Assembly (NCBI GenBank): GCA_964017065.1
Contig: OZ024784.1
Coordinates: 18,007,344-18,071,343, forward strand
Source: Haliclona indistincta
Taxonomy: Eukaryota > Porifera > Demospongiae > Haplosclerida > Chalinidae
Length of the DNA: 64,000 bases
Direction: 5' to 3'
The notes under the pieces: generated by a model
The model's database searches: none
Seen by the model: the letters and a program-made list of their open reading frames with translations, nothing else
What the model was told of the DNA's origin: nothing
Shown here: in pieces, positions 10,979 through 21,762 of the stretch
How positions within the stretch are numbered: the stretch's first letter is position 1
Layout: each line of letters begins with the position of its first letter
Translations under genes and position numbers: made by a program

Positions 10979-11651
10979 GGTGGCGGGTACCCTTTCGCCC
11001 ACGCAACATGAATATTGTTATTTTATGTAAACTTGTGGTGATAATAATTATAATCATAGCAAAATGTAGCACGTGAGCTTGTACAATAATACAACTGTAG
11101 TTCACTCGCCGACTCGCTACTGGTGAACAGTTTCTGCGTCAAAGTTTGCGAACAGCTCTATTCAGCGGACCGTCTGACCAGGTTTTTTCGGTTGTACGAT
11201 GTCTTGGGCAGTCACAAGGGGTAAAAACATTGTCGGGGGAGTTGCCGTTCGAGATTTATGGCTCGAAGAAGGCGAACGCTCGCCCTGGCTAGCTGACATA
11301 TCGACTCGTTTCTCTGCGCCAACTTACCAGGACACCTGCAGACTCTCTATGTGACTCCGCTGTATGTAGAAGAGTTGGCTAGTGGTATTTGTTCGCGTTT
11401 CTCTTACGAGCCTGGGACAAAAGTTGACGTGGAAACTCGAAAAATTCATGATGTGCGTGCTGGTTGCTGCCGACAAGCTAATTTGCATTTAAGCCTAGTT
11501 TTAAAGCTGCTGCAGAAGAGCAATCTTTGGCGTCTCGATTACTAGTTCTTATAGCGTTGTAGCGTGTTTCATCTTAACACAGCGATTATATATACACTAG
11601 CATACAAACTTATGAATAATTAATGAGCAAAGGGTACCCGCCACCTTTTAA
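10975..11651. mobile_element. TTAA-flanked MITE, second abutting copy
   Basis: Starts TTAAGGTGGCGGGTACCCTT and ends with GGGTACCCGCCACC followed by TTTTAA, giving terminal inverted repeats of about 20 bp. The element shares the TTAA at 10975-10978 with its left neighbour, so it probably inserted into that element's target duplication, or the reverse. The right border carries two extra T bases before TTAA. The interior has scattered short open frames that I do not recognise. Confidence 0.8.
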
Positions 11652-13084
11652 GCAATGATACTACTGACTATCTATTTCGCAGTTCACCTCAATCAGTTGA
11701 CGAACTTGAAAAAAAAATTTGTGGAGAAAGCAGGCAAGGGCGATTGTGTGGAAGATGCGTTCAGAATAAGTCGGTCTTTTATCATTCTGATAATTTTGAT
11801 TGTCTTAACAACACCAGCTGTTGGTATGGTATTCCTATCTACATTGTCTCAGAGCTGCTCCCTGTGACTGTTCTCTTTCTTGTCATTCTTATTTTCAACA
11901 TCAGTCTCACTTCAGGAGCTGTCTACAGCTTTGTCTTCTATGCACAATTATTATCCACTTTGAGTATCACCTTATATGGAACAATTCCTCTTGAGAGCAC
12001 TGTTACAAAGTATGTGATCAAAATTTTTCAGTTTCTTTTAGGTATTTTTAGCTTTAACATAATGAAGATTGAATTCTGTATCTTCCAAACTGACACTATC
12101 ATGGATTTATTGATGATCAAATATGCCACACTGGTATATGCTTTCTTTCTGGTTATAGCCACTATCTTGATCATGAGAATACACTCGTGTTATAGCTGTG
12201 TGAAGCTGTGCAGACGATGTGGCAGGAGGAACATTAGAGGGTCTATAGTAGATGGACTGTCAGCATTCCTAGTACTGTGCTACTTCCAATGTGCTGTTGT
12301 GACCTCACAGATACTTACTCCTTCACAACTGTATGGTATTAGGAAAACATGGCATAAAACTGTAGCATTGTTTGATGGTGAACTGGACTATCTCAAGGGA
12401 GATCATCTATTGTATGCTATGCCTGCCTTTCTTTGTATGATCTTCATTTTGATTCCTCCACCAACTATCCTCATTCTGGAACCCATACTCACTAAGCTGT
12501 TCAGCATGGACTGCTTCACAAGTACAGCACCAAAGTGGTACTACAATAAACTACGACTGAAGCTGATGCCATTTCTTGACTCCTTCCAGGCTTGTTTCAA
12601 AGATAGACACCGCTACTTTGCTGGACTCTACTTCCTTTATCGTCTGGTTATTCCACTGGCGAGCATATTTGTTCAAAGTATACAAAACTACTACGCTACT
12701 GTCACTGGTATATTTTTGATTATTCTCTTTATTCATGCTCTTTTTCAACCGTACAAAAAGAAGTGGCATAGTTTTCTGGAACGTTCTCTTTTCGTCAATG
12801 TGTTACTTCTTTTCTCTATCTCAGTGTACAACTACTATTGCAGCAAGAATGTTTTAGTCTATGTGCAGTTACTATTCATTTCACTTTCAATTGGGTACAT
12901 CGTTCTTTATACCATTTTTGCAATTCAGCAGAAATTTGTCATTTTTCAAGGGTGCCAGAAATGGATACCAGCAGCAGCAAGACCCAGAAGAGAGACCACT
13001 GATGTAGACATTGATAGTCTTCCCTATCGTCTACTGATCAATAACAGTGATGTCACTATTAGCAACAGCTACCAAACATTTTAA
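11652..13084 (+). pseudogene. 3' part of array receptor split by TTAA elements
   Basis: It resumes the frame of 8033-10391 directly after the transposon TTAA. It encodes the second half of the Cys-rich module (ELEKKICGESRQGRLCGRC), then the multi-pass membrane region starting IPIYIVSELLPVTVLFLV. The conserved loop is present in a variant form (HSCYSCVKLCRRCGRRNIRG), followed by SIVDGLSAFLVLCYFQC and a cytosolic tail. The tail (YRLLINNSDVTISNSYQTF) lacks FPARL, setting this gene apart from most of the array. An ATG at 11744 could start a transcript producing only the membrane part, but the conserved coding frame runs upstream of that ATG to 11652. No stop or frameshift was found in this half. 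Confidence 0.85.
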
Positions 13085-13877
13085 TCGGAAGTGCGTCAAC
13101 CATTATAGTTTACAGTTAATTTATTCACTATACTTGTGTACTAGACTAATGCGTCCGTACAGCACTCTGTTATTGTGAACACAAGGTGACATTCCAGTTA
13201 TGTTTGTTTTCAAATAATAGCAAACAAATTAAGTTTCCATTATAGAATGTATGTTTTTACAACATATTGTCAATAATATTATTGCTGCCTTATAGTTTCA
13301 CTTATGTTGCTTGCTCAAATATGATAGTGTAGTTGTATTGCAGGATATTCCACACTTGTATCATACACATGTTACTACTGCTCCTTGCACTTGCGGGATC
13401 TCACTCTACATTGTCTCAGAGTTGCTACCAGTGACTATCGTCTTTACAGTCATTTTGATCTTCAATATCAGTCTCACTTCAGTAGCTCTATACAACTATG
13501 TCTTTTATGCTCAGTTCTTGGCATTTTTACATTGATGACTTTAGGACATTGTCACTCATAGCTTTAGCCAGTGGCTTTAGTAACTAAAATTGTCTATGCA
13601 GTGTATTCAACATTCAATCTTATGGAGAAGATACTTCATTTTGTCTGATAAGCAGTGCTAATTTAATTGTCTATTTGTTTCATTATTGCACCATATTGTA
13701 TGCTGTGATGTTGGCTTTAGTTACTGTTCTTGTCTTTTGACAAATAGTTTCTTTATTTGATTCAGAGTAATAATCTAATGATGCATAATAAAGTAATGTC
13801 AAACAAAAAGGATGTTGACAATTTCTAGGGGTTTTTTAGTTTCAGTTCAGACTATTACTAGAATAACAGTGCTTGAA
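13085..13877. other. Intergenic stretch with a receptor relic
   Basis: Apart from the relic at 13311-13740 described separately, this is AT-rich spacer with no promoter motif I can support. The 13812-13877 frame is open into the next gene, but the signal-peptide-bearing ATG is at 13878. Confidence 0.5.
13311..13740 (+). pseudogene. Relic of an array receptor (transmembrane region only)
   Basis: Bases 13340-13530 translate to a recognisable piece of the first membrane segments (ISLYIVSELLPVTIVFTVIL, then FNISLTSVALYNYVFYAQ). The frame then breaks with stops. Further decayed sequence corresponding to the third membrane segment is visible near 13670-13735 (HHCTILYAVMLALVTVLVF-like). Both ectodomain and C-terminus are missing. 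It indicates an older lost array member between two surviving ones. Confidence 0.8.
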
Positions 13878-16800
13878 ATGATCTCTCGTTCTTCCATTTG
13901 TCTCCTTGTTATCTATGTTCTTACATGGAAAGCAGGCACTTCAGTTGATGACAACAACTCTCAAATATGTATTTGTTGTAACAAAACTGAAGGCTGCCAA
14001 TCACTGGACTCTGTGCTCAGTGAACTATTGCCCAGTAACTCTGTCCTTGAACTGACTAATGGCAGCTGTAACCTGACCCACTCACTCAGCTTCACCCGGG
14101 TGAGTAATATCACCATCAGAGGACAGGGCTCTCAGTACACTCACATCTCCTGCCATCACATGAATGCTGGACTGGTCTTCAATCAATCCTCCAATATTGA
14201 ACTACGAGACTTCACTATCGACTCTTGTGGTGTGCAAATTAGTCTGGATGAATTAACCGATAAAAAAGTAGGCAATGCTAGTAAGTCTATTGTCTTCATG
14301 AACACAACTAATGTAGTCTTGCAAGAGTTAATAGTAACCAACAGCAATGGATATGGTCTAATGATCAGTGACTGCTTTGGTAGTGTGCTTTTGAATAACA
14401 CTATCTTTGAGAACAACAAAGTGATTGAGTCTGAACTGGAGTATACTCATGGAGGAGGTGGACTGGTGATTGTGTCTAAATCATATGGCAATCGAGCAAT
14501 TAACTACACAATCAGTTACTGCATATTTAGAAACAACTCAGGAAATACTTATATACAGAACAAGACCTTATTCACTCTTCGTGATGCTGAAAAAGGTGGC
14601 GGAATCAAGTTGCTATTTCTTCAAAGTAAATTAATTTTTGTGGAAATTCTTAGCTGTTATTTTTCCAGCAATGCCGGTACATATGGAGGAGGATTGTATG
14701 TAAAAATAAGTGGGCACTCCAGGCACTGCCGAGTATTTGTTTCTGAATCCATCTTCTCTGACAATCGTGCTCAAGTTTATGGAGGAGGAGGAGCAGATGT
14801 AGGCTTCAGTAAATATTTAACCTCCATGCCCCAAAATAACACCATTAAATTCGAATCTGTGCTATTCTATGAAAACATTGGGTATATTGGTGGAGGAGCA
14901 TCGGTTTACTCCTCTTCAGTCGAAAAAATCAAGGGTGAAAAAAATATTGTCATATTTGAAAATTGCAATTTCACAAACAATTCTGCCACTGGCAGTGCAG
15001 CAATGGACATCAGGCCAGATGTTTCGTTGCAACGTGGACCAATTTTTATTACTGGAGTGCTATTTAAAAATGCAAATTTTATGGACAACAAACCCTTAGA
15101 TGGCAATAAAGTTACCGAGAATGCTGTCTTTTTGACTTCTCAAATAACTGTCAAATTTTCTGGTGACATATCATTTTCTAATAACGGTGCTACTTCTCTT
15201 TACAGCGCTTCTGCTCTGCTTGAGTTTACTGAGAACACCACTGTCAAATTTTGGAATAACAATGGAGAGCGCGGTGGAGCTGTTCTGCTAGCAGGTGATT
15301 CTCGTATGCAGCTAGGGAACCATACTCATTTTGAGTTTGTCAACAACACTGCATCTTATGGTGGAGCCATCTGTGCTCTGCCTACACAAGTCCATGGCTT
15401 CACATTTACTGATATATGCTTCTTGTATCCTGTTGATTTACTAAGTAAGAACATTACCTTCAAGTTTTTAAAGAACACAGCATCTACAAAAGTTGGTAAT
15501 GACATATTTGCTACATCTCTTGCTCCTTGTTTGGGAATATGTCAATTTGTGACTAAAAGGAATCTAAAAACTTCAGATATTTTTATGGGAAATGTGACTT
15601 GTATTGGAAACTTTACCTTTGCAGAGAGAATTCAACTCGGGACTGGAAGCATATCAACATGTCCAGAAAAAATAAACGTATCTTCTACTTTCATTGAGCC
15701 CATTCCAGGATTTTCTTATAAGTTAAACATTGTTCAAATTGATGAGATGGGTAATACGGTCGGAGACATGTTCACACTCACAGCAAAGCTTGACAAGAGT
15801 AGCATAGCAAGTGGTGTGTCACTAAATAGTCCAACTATTGTAAACAATTTAGTGACATTCTATGGCGAGCCAGGTGTGTCTGGTACCCTCACTATTGAAA
15901 ACTCAGCTCAAATTCCAAGAAAAATAGACATTGGTTACCAGTTGTCCAACTGCCCCCCAGGATTTGTTATTCAAAATAAGACTTCATGCAAATGCTCTGC
16001 TTTATCAAACACTACACGGTATTATGAGATAACTTACTGTGAGAACTATTCTGCTATGATAAACCTAGGGAACTGGGTTGGTTACATTGGAAATGAATCA
16101 GAACATACACTTTACACAGGCAATTGTGTTGCAAAGTTTTGCAACTTTGGCAGAAATGCTGCAAAACAGAGATATTTATTACCCAAAAAGGCATGTTTGA
16201 AAGAAGAGCTTGAAGAGTTGGTGTGCGGAAAGCATCGCAGAGGAGTCTTGTGCACGATTTGTGCTGAAGGATTTGTAATACATTATCACTCACAAAATTT
16301 TGATTGTTACAATATTAGTACATCTATAAATTGCTCTTATGGCATTCCACTTTACATCATCTCAGAGTTGGTTCCAGTGACTGTTCTCTTTCTTGTCATT
16401 CTAATCTTCAACATCAGTCTCACTTCAGGAGCTCTCTGCAGCTTTGTCTTCTATGCACAGGTACTTGATTCTCAGTTTGTTGATGCTTTTGGAACAGTTC
16501 ATGTCCAATGCAGTGTCGTCAATCAAATTTTAAATCTTTTAAGGATATTTTATGGATTTTTTAATTTAAACATGTTTAACATTGAAGGCTTGTCTTTTTG
16601 CCTTGTCAGTGGTGCTAATGTAATGGACATCTTCATGTTTAATTATGCCACTATTCTGTACTCTGTGATGCTGGTTATAGCCACTATTCTTGTTCTTCGA
16701 CTTCACTCTTGCTACTGCTGTGTGAAGCTTGGCAATCGATGTGGCAGGAGAAACATCAGAGGTTCAATAGTAGATGGTCTGTCAGCATTCCTAGTGCTGT

Positions 16801-17606
16801 GCTACTTTCAATGTACAAGAATAACATATAAAATCTTAACGAATGTCACTCTCAGCGGAAAAAATGAAATATTGAACAAGACAGTTCCTTTGTTTCTAGG
16901 CGACTATGAGTACTTTGGTCCAGGTCATCTACCATATGCTATTCCAGCTGTCTTTGTCCTTATAGTTGTAATTATTCCGCCACCTTGTATCCTCATGCTT
17001 GAACCAGTGCTTACTAAACTGTTCAGTTGGAACTGCTGGAACATTAAAGTCACTCACTACTACACTAAGGTACGAATGAGCTTCATGCCATTCCTTGATT
17101 CATTTCAAGGATGTTTCAAAGACAAATATCGTTTCATTGCTGGACTCTACTTTGCATATCGTGCATCAATAACTGCAGCAGTTATCTCTCCAACAATCTT
17201 TGCTTGCTTTGTTAGAGCAGAAATTCTTCTCTTCTGTATCGTATTCTTACATGTCTTGTTGCGACCTTATAAAATAATTTGGCACGGCTATTTGGAGATT
17301 GGCCTCTTAATCAACCTTCTGTTTGTCAATACAGCTACACTGTTAAACTATGCAGCCACGATTTGGGGCAGTTATGATTCAAAACATGAAGTGATGATGC
17401 TCACATGGCTGCAGATTGTTGCAATGTTCATGCCTATCCTTTATCTTGCTATGTATACAATAATTGCTGCATATCGCAATGTCAAACAATTCTTTCGTAA
17501 ATCAAGTGATCCATCGCAACCTCTTCTGGACAAATCTGATGACAGTATGGGATTTCCTGCTCGTCTACTATATAGCAAAGAACTTGAAGATAACTACAGT
17601 TTTTGA
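13878..17606 (+). CDS. Array receptor: beta-helix ectodomain plus multi-pass membrane domain (1242 aa)
   Basis: Intact single-exon gene. The frame is open from 13812, but ATG 13878 starts a clean signal peptide (MISRSSICLLVIYVLTWKAG) and gives 1242 residues, the usual family length. Order: Cys pair ICICC; invariant N-terminal segment (NSVLELTNGSCNLTHSLSF and on); beta-helix to about residue 590 with GGGL, GGAVLL and FxNN repeats; linker domain (IVQIDEMGNTVGDMF); Cys-rich module (CPPGF, GVLCTICAEGF); about 8-9 membrane helices from about residue 830; tail QPLLDKSDDSMGFPARLL. The loop HSCYCCVKLGNRCGRRNIRG between membrane segments is present. It belongs to subtype B, with 37050-40778 and 48064-51759 (CSALSN/CSAAD cysteine module, FVDAFGT). 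Probable glycosylated plasma-membrane protein; ligand unknown. Confidence 0.88.
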   Translation: MISRSSICLLVIYVLTWKAGTSVDDNNSQICICCNKTEGCQSLDSVLSELLPSNSVLELTNGSCNLTHSLSFTRVSNITIRGQGSQYTHISCHHMNAGLVFNQSSNIELRDFTIDSCGVQISLDELTDKKVGNASKSIVFMNTTNVVLQELIVTNSNGYGLMISDCFGSVLLNNTIFENNKVIESELEYTHGGGGLVIVSKSYGNRAINYTISYCIFRNNSGNTYIQNKTLFTLRDAEKGGGIKLLFLQSKLIFVEILSCYFSSNAGTYGGGLYVKISGHSRHCRVFVSESIFSDNRAQVYGGGGADVGFSKYLTSMPQNNTIKFESVLFYENIGYIGGGASVYSSSVEKIKGEKNIVIFENCNFTNNSATGSAAMDIRPDVSLQRGPIFITGVLFKNANFMDNKPLDGNKVTENAVFLTSQITVKFSGDISFSNNGATSLYSASALLEFTENTTVKFWNNNGERGGAVLLAGDSRMQLGNHTHFEFVNNTASYGGAICALPTQVHGFTFTDICFLYPVDLLSKNITFKFLKNTASTKVGNDIFATSLAPCLGICQFVTKRNLKTSDIFMGNVTCIGNFTFAERIQLGTGSISTCPEKINVSSTFIEPIPGFSYKLNIVQIDEMGNTVGDMFTLTAKLDKSSIASGVSLNSPTIVNNLVTFYGEPGVSGTLTIENSAQIPRKIDIGYQLSNCPPGFVIQNKTSCKCSALSNTTRYYEITYCENYSAMINLGNWVGYIGNESEHTLYTGNCVAKFCNFGRNAAKQRYLLPKKACLKEELEELVCGKHRRGVLCTICAEGFVIHYHSQNFDCYNISTSINCSYGIPLYIISELVPVTVLFLVILIFNISLTSGALCSFVFYAQVLDSQFVDAFGTVHVQCSVVNQILNLLRIFYGFFNLNMFNIEGLSFCLVSGANVMDIFMFNYATILYSVMLVIATILVLRLHSCYCCVKLGNRCGRRNIRGSIVDGLSAFLVLCYFQCTRITYKILTNVTLSGKNEILNKTVPLFLGDYEYFGPGHLPYAIPAVFVLIVVIIPPPCILMLEPVLTKLFSWNCWNIKVTHYYTKVRMSFMPFLDSFQGCFKDKYRFIAGLYFAYRASITAAVISPTIFACFVRAEILLFCIVFLHVLLRPYKIIWHGYLEIGLLINLLFVNTATLLNYAATIWGSYDSKHEVMMLTWLQIVAMFMPILYLAMYTIIAAYRNVKQFFRKSSDPSQPLLDKSDDSMGFPARLLYSKELEDNYSF

Positions 17607-18414
17607 AATAACTCATCTACATATAGCTGTAGCTATTTGCTCTTACTGAGCTAACTAATTAAAAAGCTCTGGATCAAAATTAACATTTTCTCTCTATGTG
17701 TGCATGTGTGTACAATACTACAGCACATTGTTATTTGAACAATGTAGTTAGCCTATAGTTAGCGATTATATTAGTTAATTGTTATGTTGTACATATCTTA
17801 TTTGTTATAATGGTAAGTGCTTATTTTCTTGCTGAAACTATTACATGCAACAGTGTTTAGTAACATTTTAGTCTAATACATTTATTATGGGTTCTTGGTT
17901 ATTTTCGATCCCTGTGTGGTGTTTCAGAATGTTCATACATACATAAGGAATCATGTACGTCTACGAATGCATTTAAGACCAAATGATGCAGTTTTTCTTT
18001 GCAAAATGAACAGTTTGTCAGTTTTCTTACCACATGCATGCACAAGTTACTTTCAATCTTACTTGTTTTCGTCTAACATTTTAATTTTTGCTACATTTAG
18101 CAGATAGACCATTATCTCTACATCTGTACCAGTACATGTATGCTACAACAAAACAACGTGGCATACTAATTTCACATCCATGAAGACATGCAGCCTGATT
18201 TTTATACTTGGATTGAACAGTATTCCAGTTTTATGAAACTACTCGTCACATTTACACTAGCAATGGCTATACAGAAAGTCTAAAAAGTGTACACAACTTG
18301 CAGCAATGATTTATAACTTTGCTATCAGTGAATTAAGAATGTTATAAAAACCGATTTTCTTGTATATAAAGTTGCATGTCTTGTGATTAAATTATTGGAA
18401 GCAGCTATACAGCA
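17607..18414. other. Intergenic spacer
   Basis: No gene seen. AT-rich with several short T and A runs. A TATA-like box at 18363-18371 precedes the next start codon and is listed separately. Confidence 0.6.
18363..18371 (+). promoter_or_regulatory. Candidate TATA box
   Basis: TATATAAAG lies 44 bp upstream of the ATG at 18415, which would leave a 5' leader of only about 15-20 bases. The match to consensus is good, but the region is AT-rich and I see no equivalent box in front of most paralogues. Confidence 0.35.
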
Positions 18415-21400
18415 ATGATGATTCCTCTAGCTTATCACAGTATTCTTCTAATTATTTACTGTGCTAGTCTTCACCAAGCGTTTCCTATTTGTTGCGAAGA
18501 AAAATCGAGCAGCCAAAAAAGCAACTGCCAATCACTGGACTCTGTGCTCAGTGAACTATTGCCCAATAACTCTGTCCTTGAGCTGACTAATGGCAGCTGT
18601 AACCTGACCCACTCACTCAGCTTCACCCGGGTGAGTAATATCACCATCAGAGGACAGGGCTCTCAGTACACTCACATCTCCTGCCATCACATGAATGCTG
18701 GACTGGTCTTCAATCGATCCTCCAATATTGAACTACTTGACTTCACTATCGACTCTTGTGGTGTGCAAATTAATCACGATGAATTAACCGATATAACAGG
18801 CAATGCTAGTAAGTCTATTGTCTTCGTGAACACAACTAATGTAGTCTTGCAAGGGTTAATAGTAACCAACAGCAATGGATATGGTCTAATGATCAGTGAC
18901 TGCTTTGGTAGTGTGCTTTTGAATAACACTGTCTTTGAGAACAACGAAGTGATTGAGTCTGAACTGGAGTATACTTATGGAGGAGGTGGACTGGTGATTA
19001 TTTTCATTCCTTACCAGAAACGGCAGAAAACCCAGTACACTATTAAAAACTGCACATTCGAAAGCAACTCTGCTAACACCATGATAAAACATTGGGATAG
19101 TCAAAAAGGTGGAGGATTGTTTTTAAAATTTTTGCACTACTCACAAGATATTTACATTGAACTCGAAAATTGCTACTTCAATAAAAACACTGCTTCAATG
19201 GGTGGTGGCTTGTTCTCACATTTTAGTGATAGAAGTACAGACTGTCACTTGACTGTTTATAACATAAAGTTCCATGATAACCATGCTACCTCATCATCTC
19301 CGATAGAAAAAGCTGGAGGAGGAGTCCAACTTGGGTTTAGCATTAATCTACCACAAAATAAATTGTACAAAGCTCCAATTAACAACTCGATATTGTTTGA
19401 TTCAGTGAACTTCACTGGTAACACTGCTGACAATGGAGGAGGAGCTTCACTGTTTATTCTATCAGTTACTAAAATGCAGTTAGACCAAAATAGCAACATC
19501 ACTTTCAGAAACTGTGTCTTTGTAAACAACAGTGCCAATGGAGGATCAGCTCTAGAGATCACACCTAGCTATACAGAGCAACAAAGATCCCAGTTCATTG
19601 GTCAAGTTTTGCTTATAGATTGTGTCTTCACAGGCAATGTTCCTAACCCTCAGAATGAAATAGGACAAGAGTCAACTTTATTTATTTACCAAGTTCCAGT
19701 TACTTTTTCAGGATCAGCAAAATTCTTTAATAACAGAGCCAGTGCTATTCTTGCATCATCAGCTTTACTGATCTTTCAGGAGAACACTAGTGTAGAATTT
19801 TTCAACAATGTAGGAAGTGAAGGTGGAGCCATTTTTCTTGGAGAAGATTCAAAGATGCTGGTATATGATAACACTGCTTTCCAGTTCACTAACAACACTG
19901 CATCTTATGGAGGAGCCATCTGCTCTCTTCCTTCAGATATCAGTGTTACTTATGGTGGCAATTGCTTTCTAATGCTGCACTGAGGTAATAGATTATAAAA
20001 ACATTACCTTAAAATTATTTGGAAATAAAGCATCTAAACAGATTGGTAATGATATCTTTGTGTCATCTCTTGCTTCATGCTGCAAGTTTTGTCATAGCAG
20101 GTTACTTGGATTACAAAATGTTACGGCTGAAAACATATTTTCTAGTCAATGCATTGGAGACTATAGCTTTGTCAACACAGGAGTATCTGGCAGTAGTATT
20201 GCTACTTCTCCTTCACTATTGAACACATCATCATCGTATCTTGAACTCACTCTTCCAGGCCTTCCTCATGAACTGAACATCACTCAAATTGATGAATTGG
20301 GTAATGCTAGTGATCTTTTTCATGTTAATGCTGAGATCGAATTTTTCACAGGACTAGTATCTCGTGTACATGTAGTTGCAAACAAGATTACTTTATATGG
20401 AGAACCTGGATCAAACGGCACAATTATGCTTATGAATAATGCTCCTATTGTTGGAAAGAAACAGTTAAATTTTTCTCTCTCTTGGTGTCCACCTGGCTAT
20501 TCACTTCAAAATGAAAATTCCTGTATCTGTTCAGCTTTTAACGTCAGCCATAAATACTTTGAGATGCCTTTGTGCACTGATAAGAATTCTTCTTTGATAG
20601 CACATGGATTTTGGGTTGGCTATATAGGCAATTTGTCAAGTGAGAGCACACTCTTCACAGGTGCCTGCGTTGCTGATTTTTGTTCTTATAATGGAGAGCA
20701 ATCTAAGAATGGATACAATAAAATTCCAATATCTAGTAAAACGAGAGAAAAACTTGAAAAAACTGTGTGTGGTGAAAATCGTAAAGGTATCTTATGTGCT
20801 AGTTGTATTGAAGGATATTCCACACTTTATCACTCACCATCATACACATGTGCTAACTCATCTACTGCTCCTTGTGCTTATGGGATCCCGCTCTACATTG
20901 TCTCAGAGTTGCTTCCAGTGACTATCATCTTTATAGTCGTTTTGGTCTTCAATATCAATCTCACTTCAGGAGCTCTACACAGCTTTGTCTTCTATGCACA
21001 GTTACTTGACTTCCTATACATTGATGCATTTCAAACATTGTTTGACAAAAATGAGGTTATTAGAACTGTTCATATAATCTTTTCTACCTTCAACCTTAAA
21101 TTTTTTGATGGAGAGCATCTATCGTTCTGCATAATCAGCGTTGCAAGCACAATGGACATCTTTATGTTCCACTATGGCACTATCTTGTATGCTGTGATGC
21201 TGGTTATAGCCACTGTTCTTGTTCTTCGACTTCACTCTTGCTACTGCTGTGTGAAGCTTGGCAATCGATGTGGCAGGAGAAACATCAGAGGTTCGATAGT
21301 AGATGGTCTGTCAGCATTCCTAGTGCTGTGCTACTATCAATGCTCCTTAGTTACTTTCTCTATTTTGACACCAATTGCTCTGAGAGGTATGGGTGAAGAA

Positions 21401-21761
21401 GTCAGTCGAAGAGTTCCTTTATTTGTTGGTGATTCAGAGTATTTTAGGAGTGGTCATCTACCATATGCAATCCTAGCAGTATTGTGCCTTGTTTTGGTAA
21501 TACTACCTCCTCCTTGTATCTTGCTACTTGAACCTCTTACAACTAAGCTGTTTAGCTGGCAAGTATGGCCAGAATCTGCAAAGAAAGTTTACAACAAGCT
21601 TCGCTTAAAGTTCATGCCTTTTCTTGATTCCTTTCAAGCTAGTTTCAAAGACAATTATCGATATTTTGCTGGACTGTATTTTGCCTATCGAGTGCTGATT
21701 CCGTTGATTTATTTAGTTTTCAGGGAGACTGTATCTACCTGCTATATTGCTGTAGAAGTAG
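18415..21761 (+). pseudogene. Array receptor, frameshifted and truncated by inversion (5' part)
   Basis: The signal peptide (MMIPLAYHSILLIIYCASLH), invariant N-terminal segment and beta-helix read cleanly to about 19975. There one extra base (region 19975-19985, around ATGCTGCACTGAGG) shifts the frame to a TGA. The next frame continues the protein without further damage: linker domain (ITQIDELGNASDLF), Cys module (CPPGYSLQNENSC, GILCASCIEGYS), membrane segments and the conserved loop, up to AVEV at 21761. Homology stops abruptly there and antisense sequence of another receptor begins. The missing C-terminus is found at 45166-45518 (-). The two pieces total 3700 nt, exactly one base more than 1233 codons, so the single extra base near 19980 is the only other lesion. 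Subtype A (TSPSLLNTSSSYLEL motif). Confidence 0.85.
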
Positions 21762-21762
21762 T

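Noticed and set aside
10392..11651. The insertion in the 8033-13084 receptor read as a normal intron (acceptor-like TTTCGCAG at about 11686)
   Set aside because: No paralogue has an intron. Joining at TTAA restores every codon, whereas the acceptor-like site would drop coding sequence.
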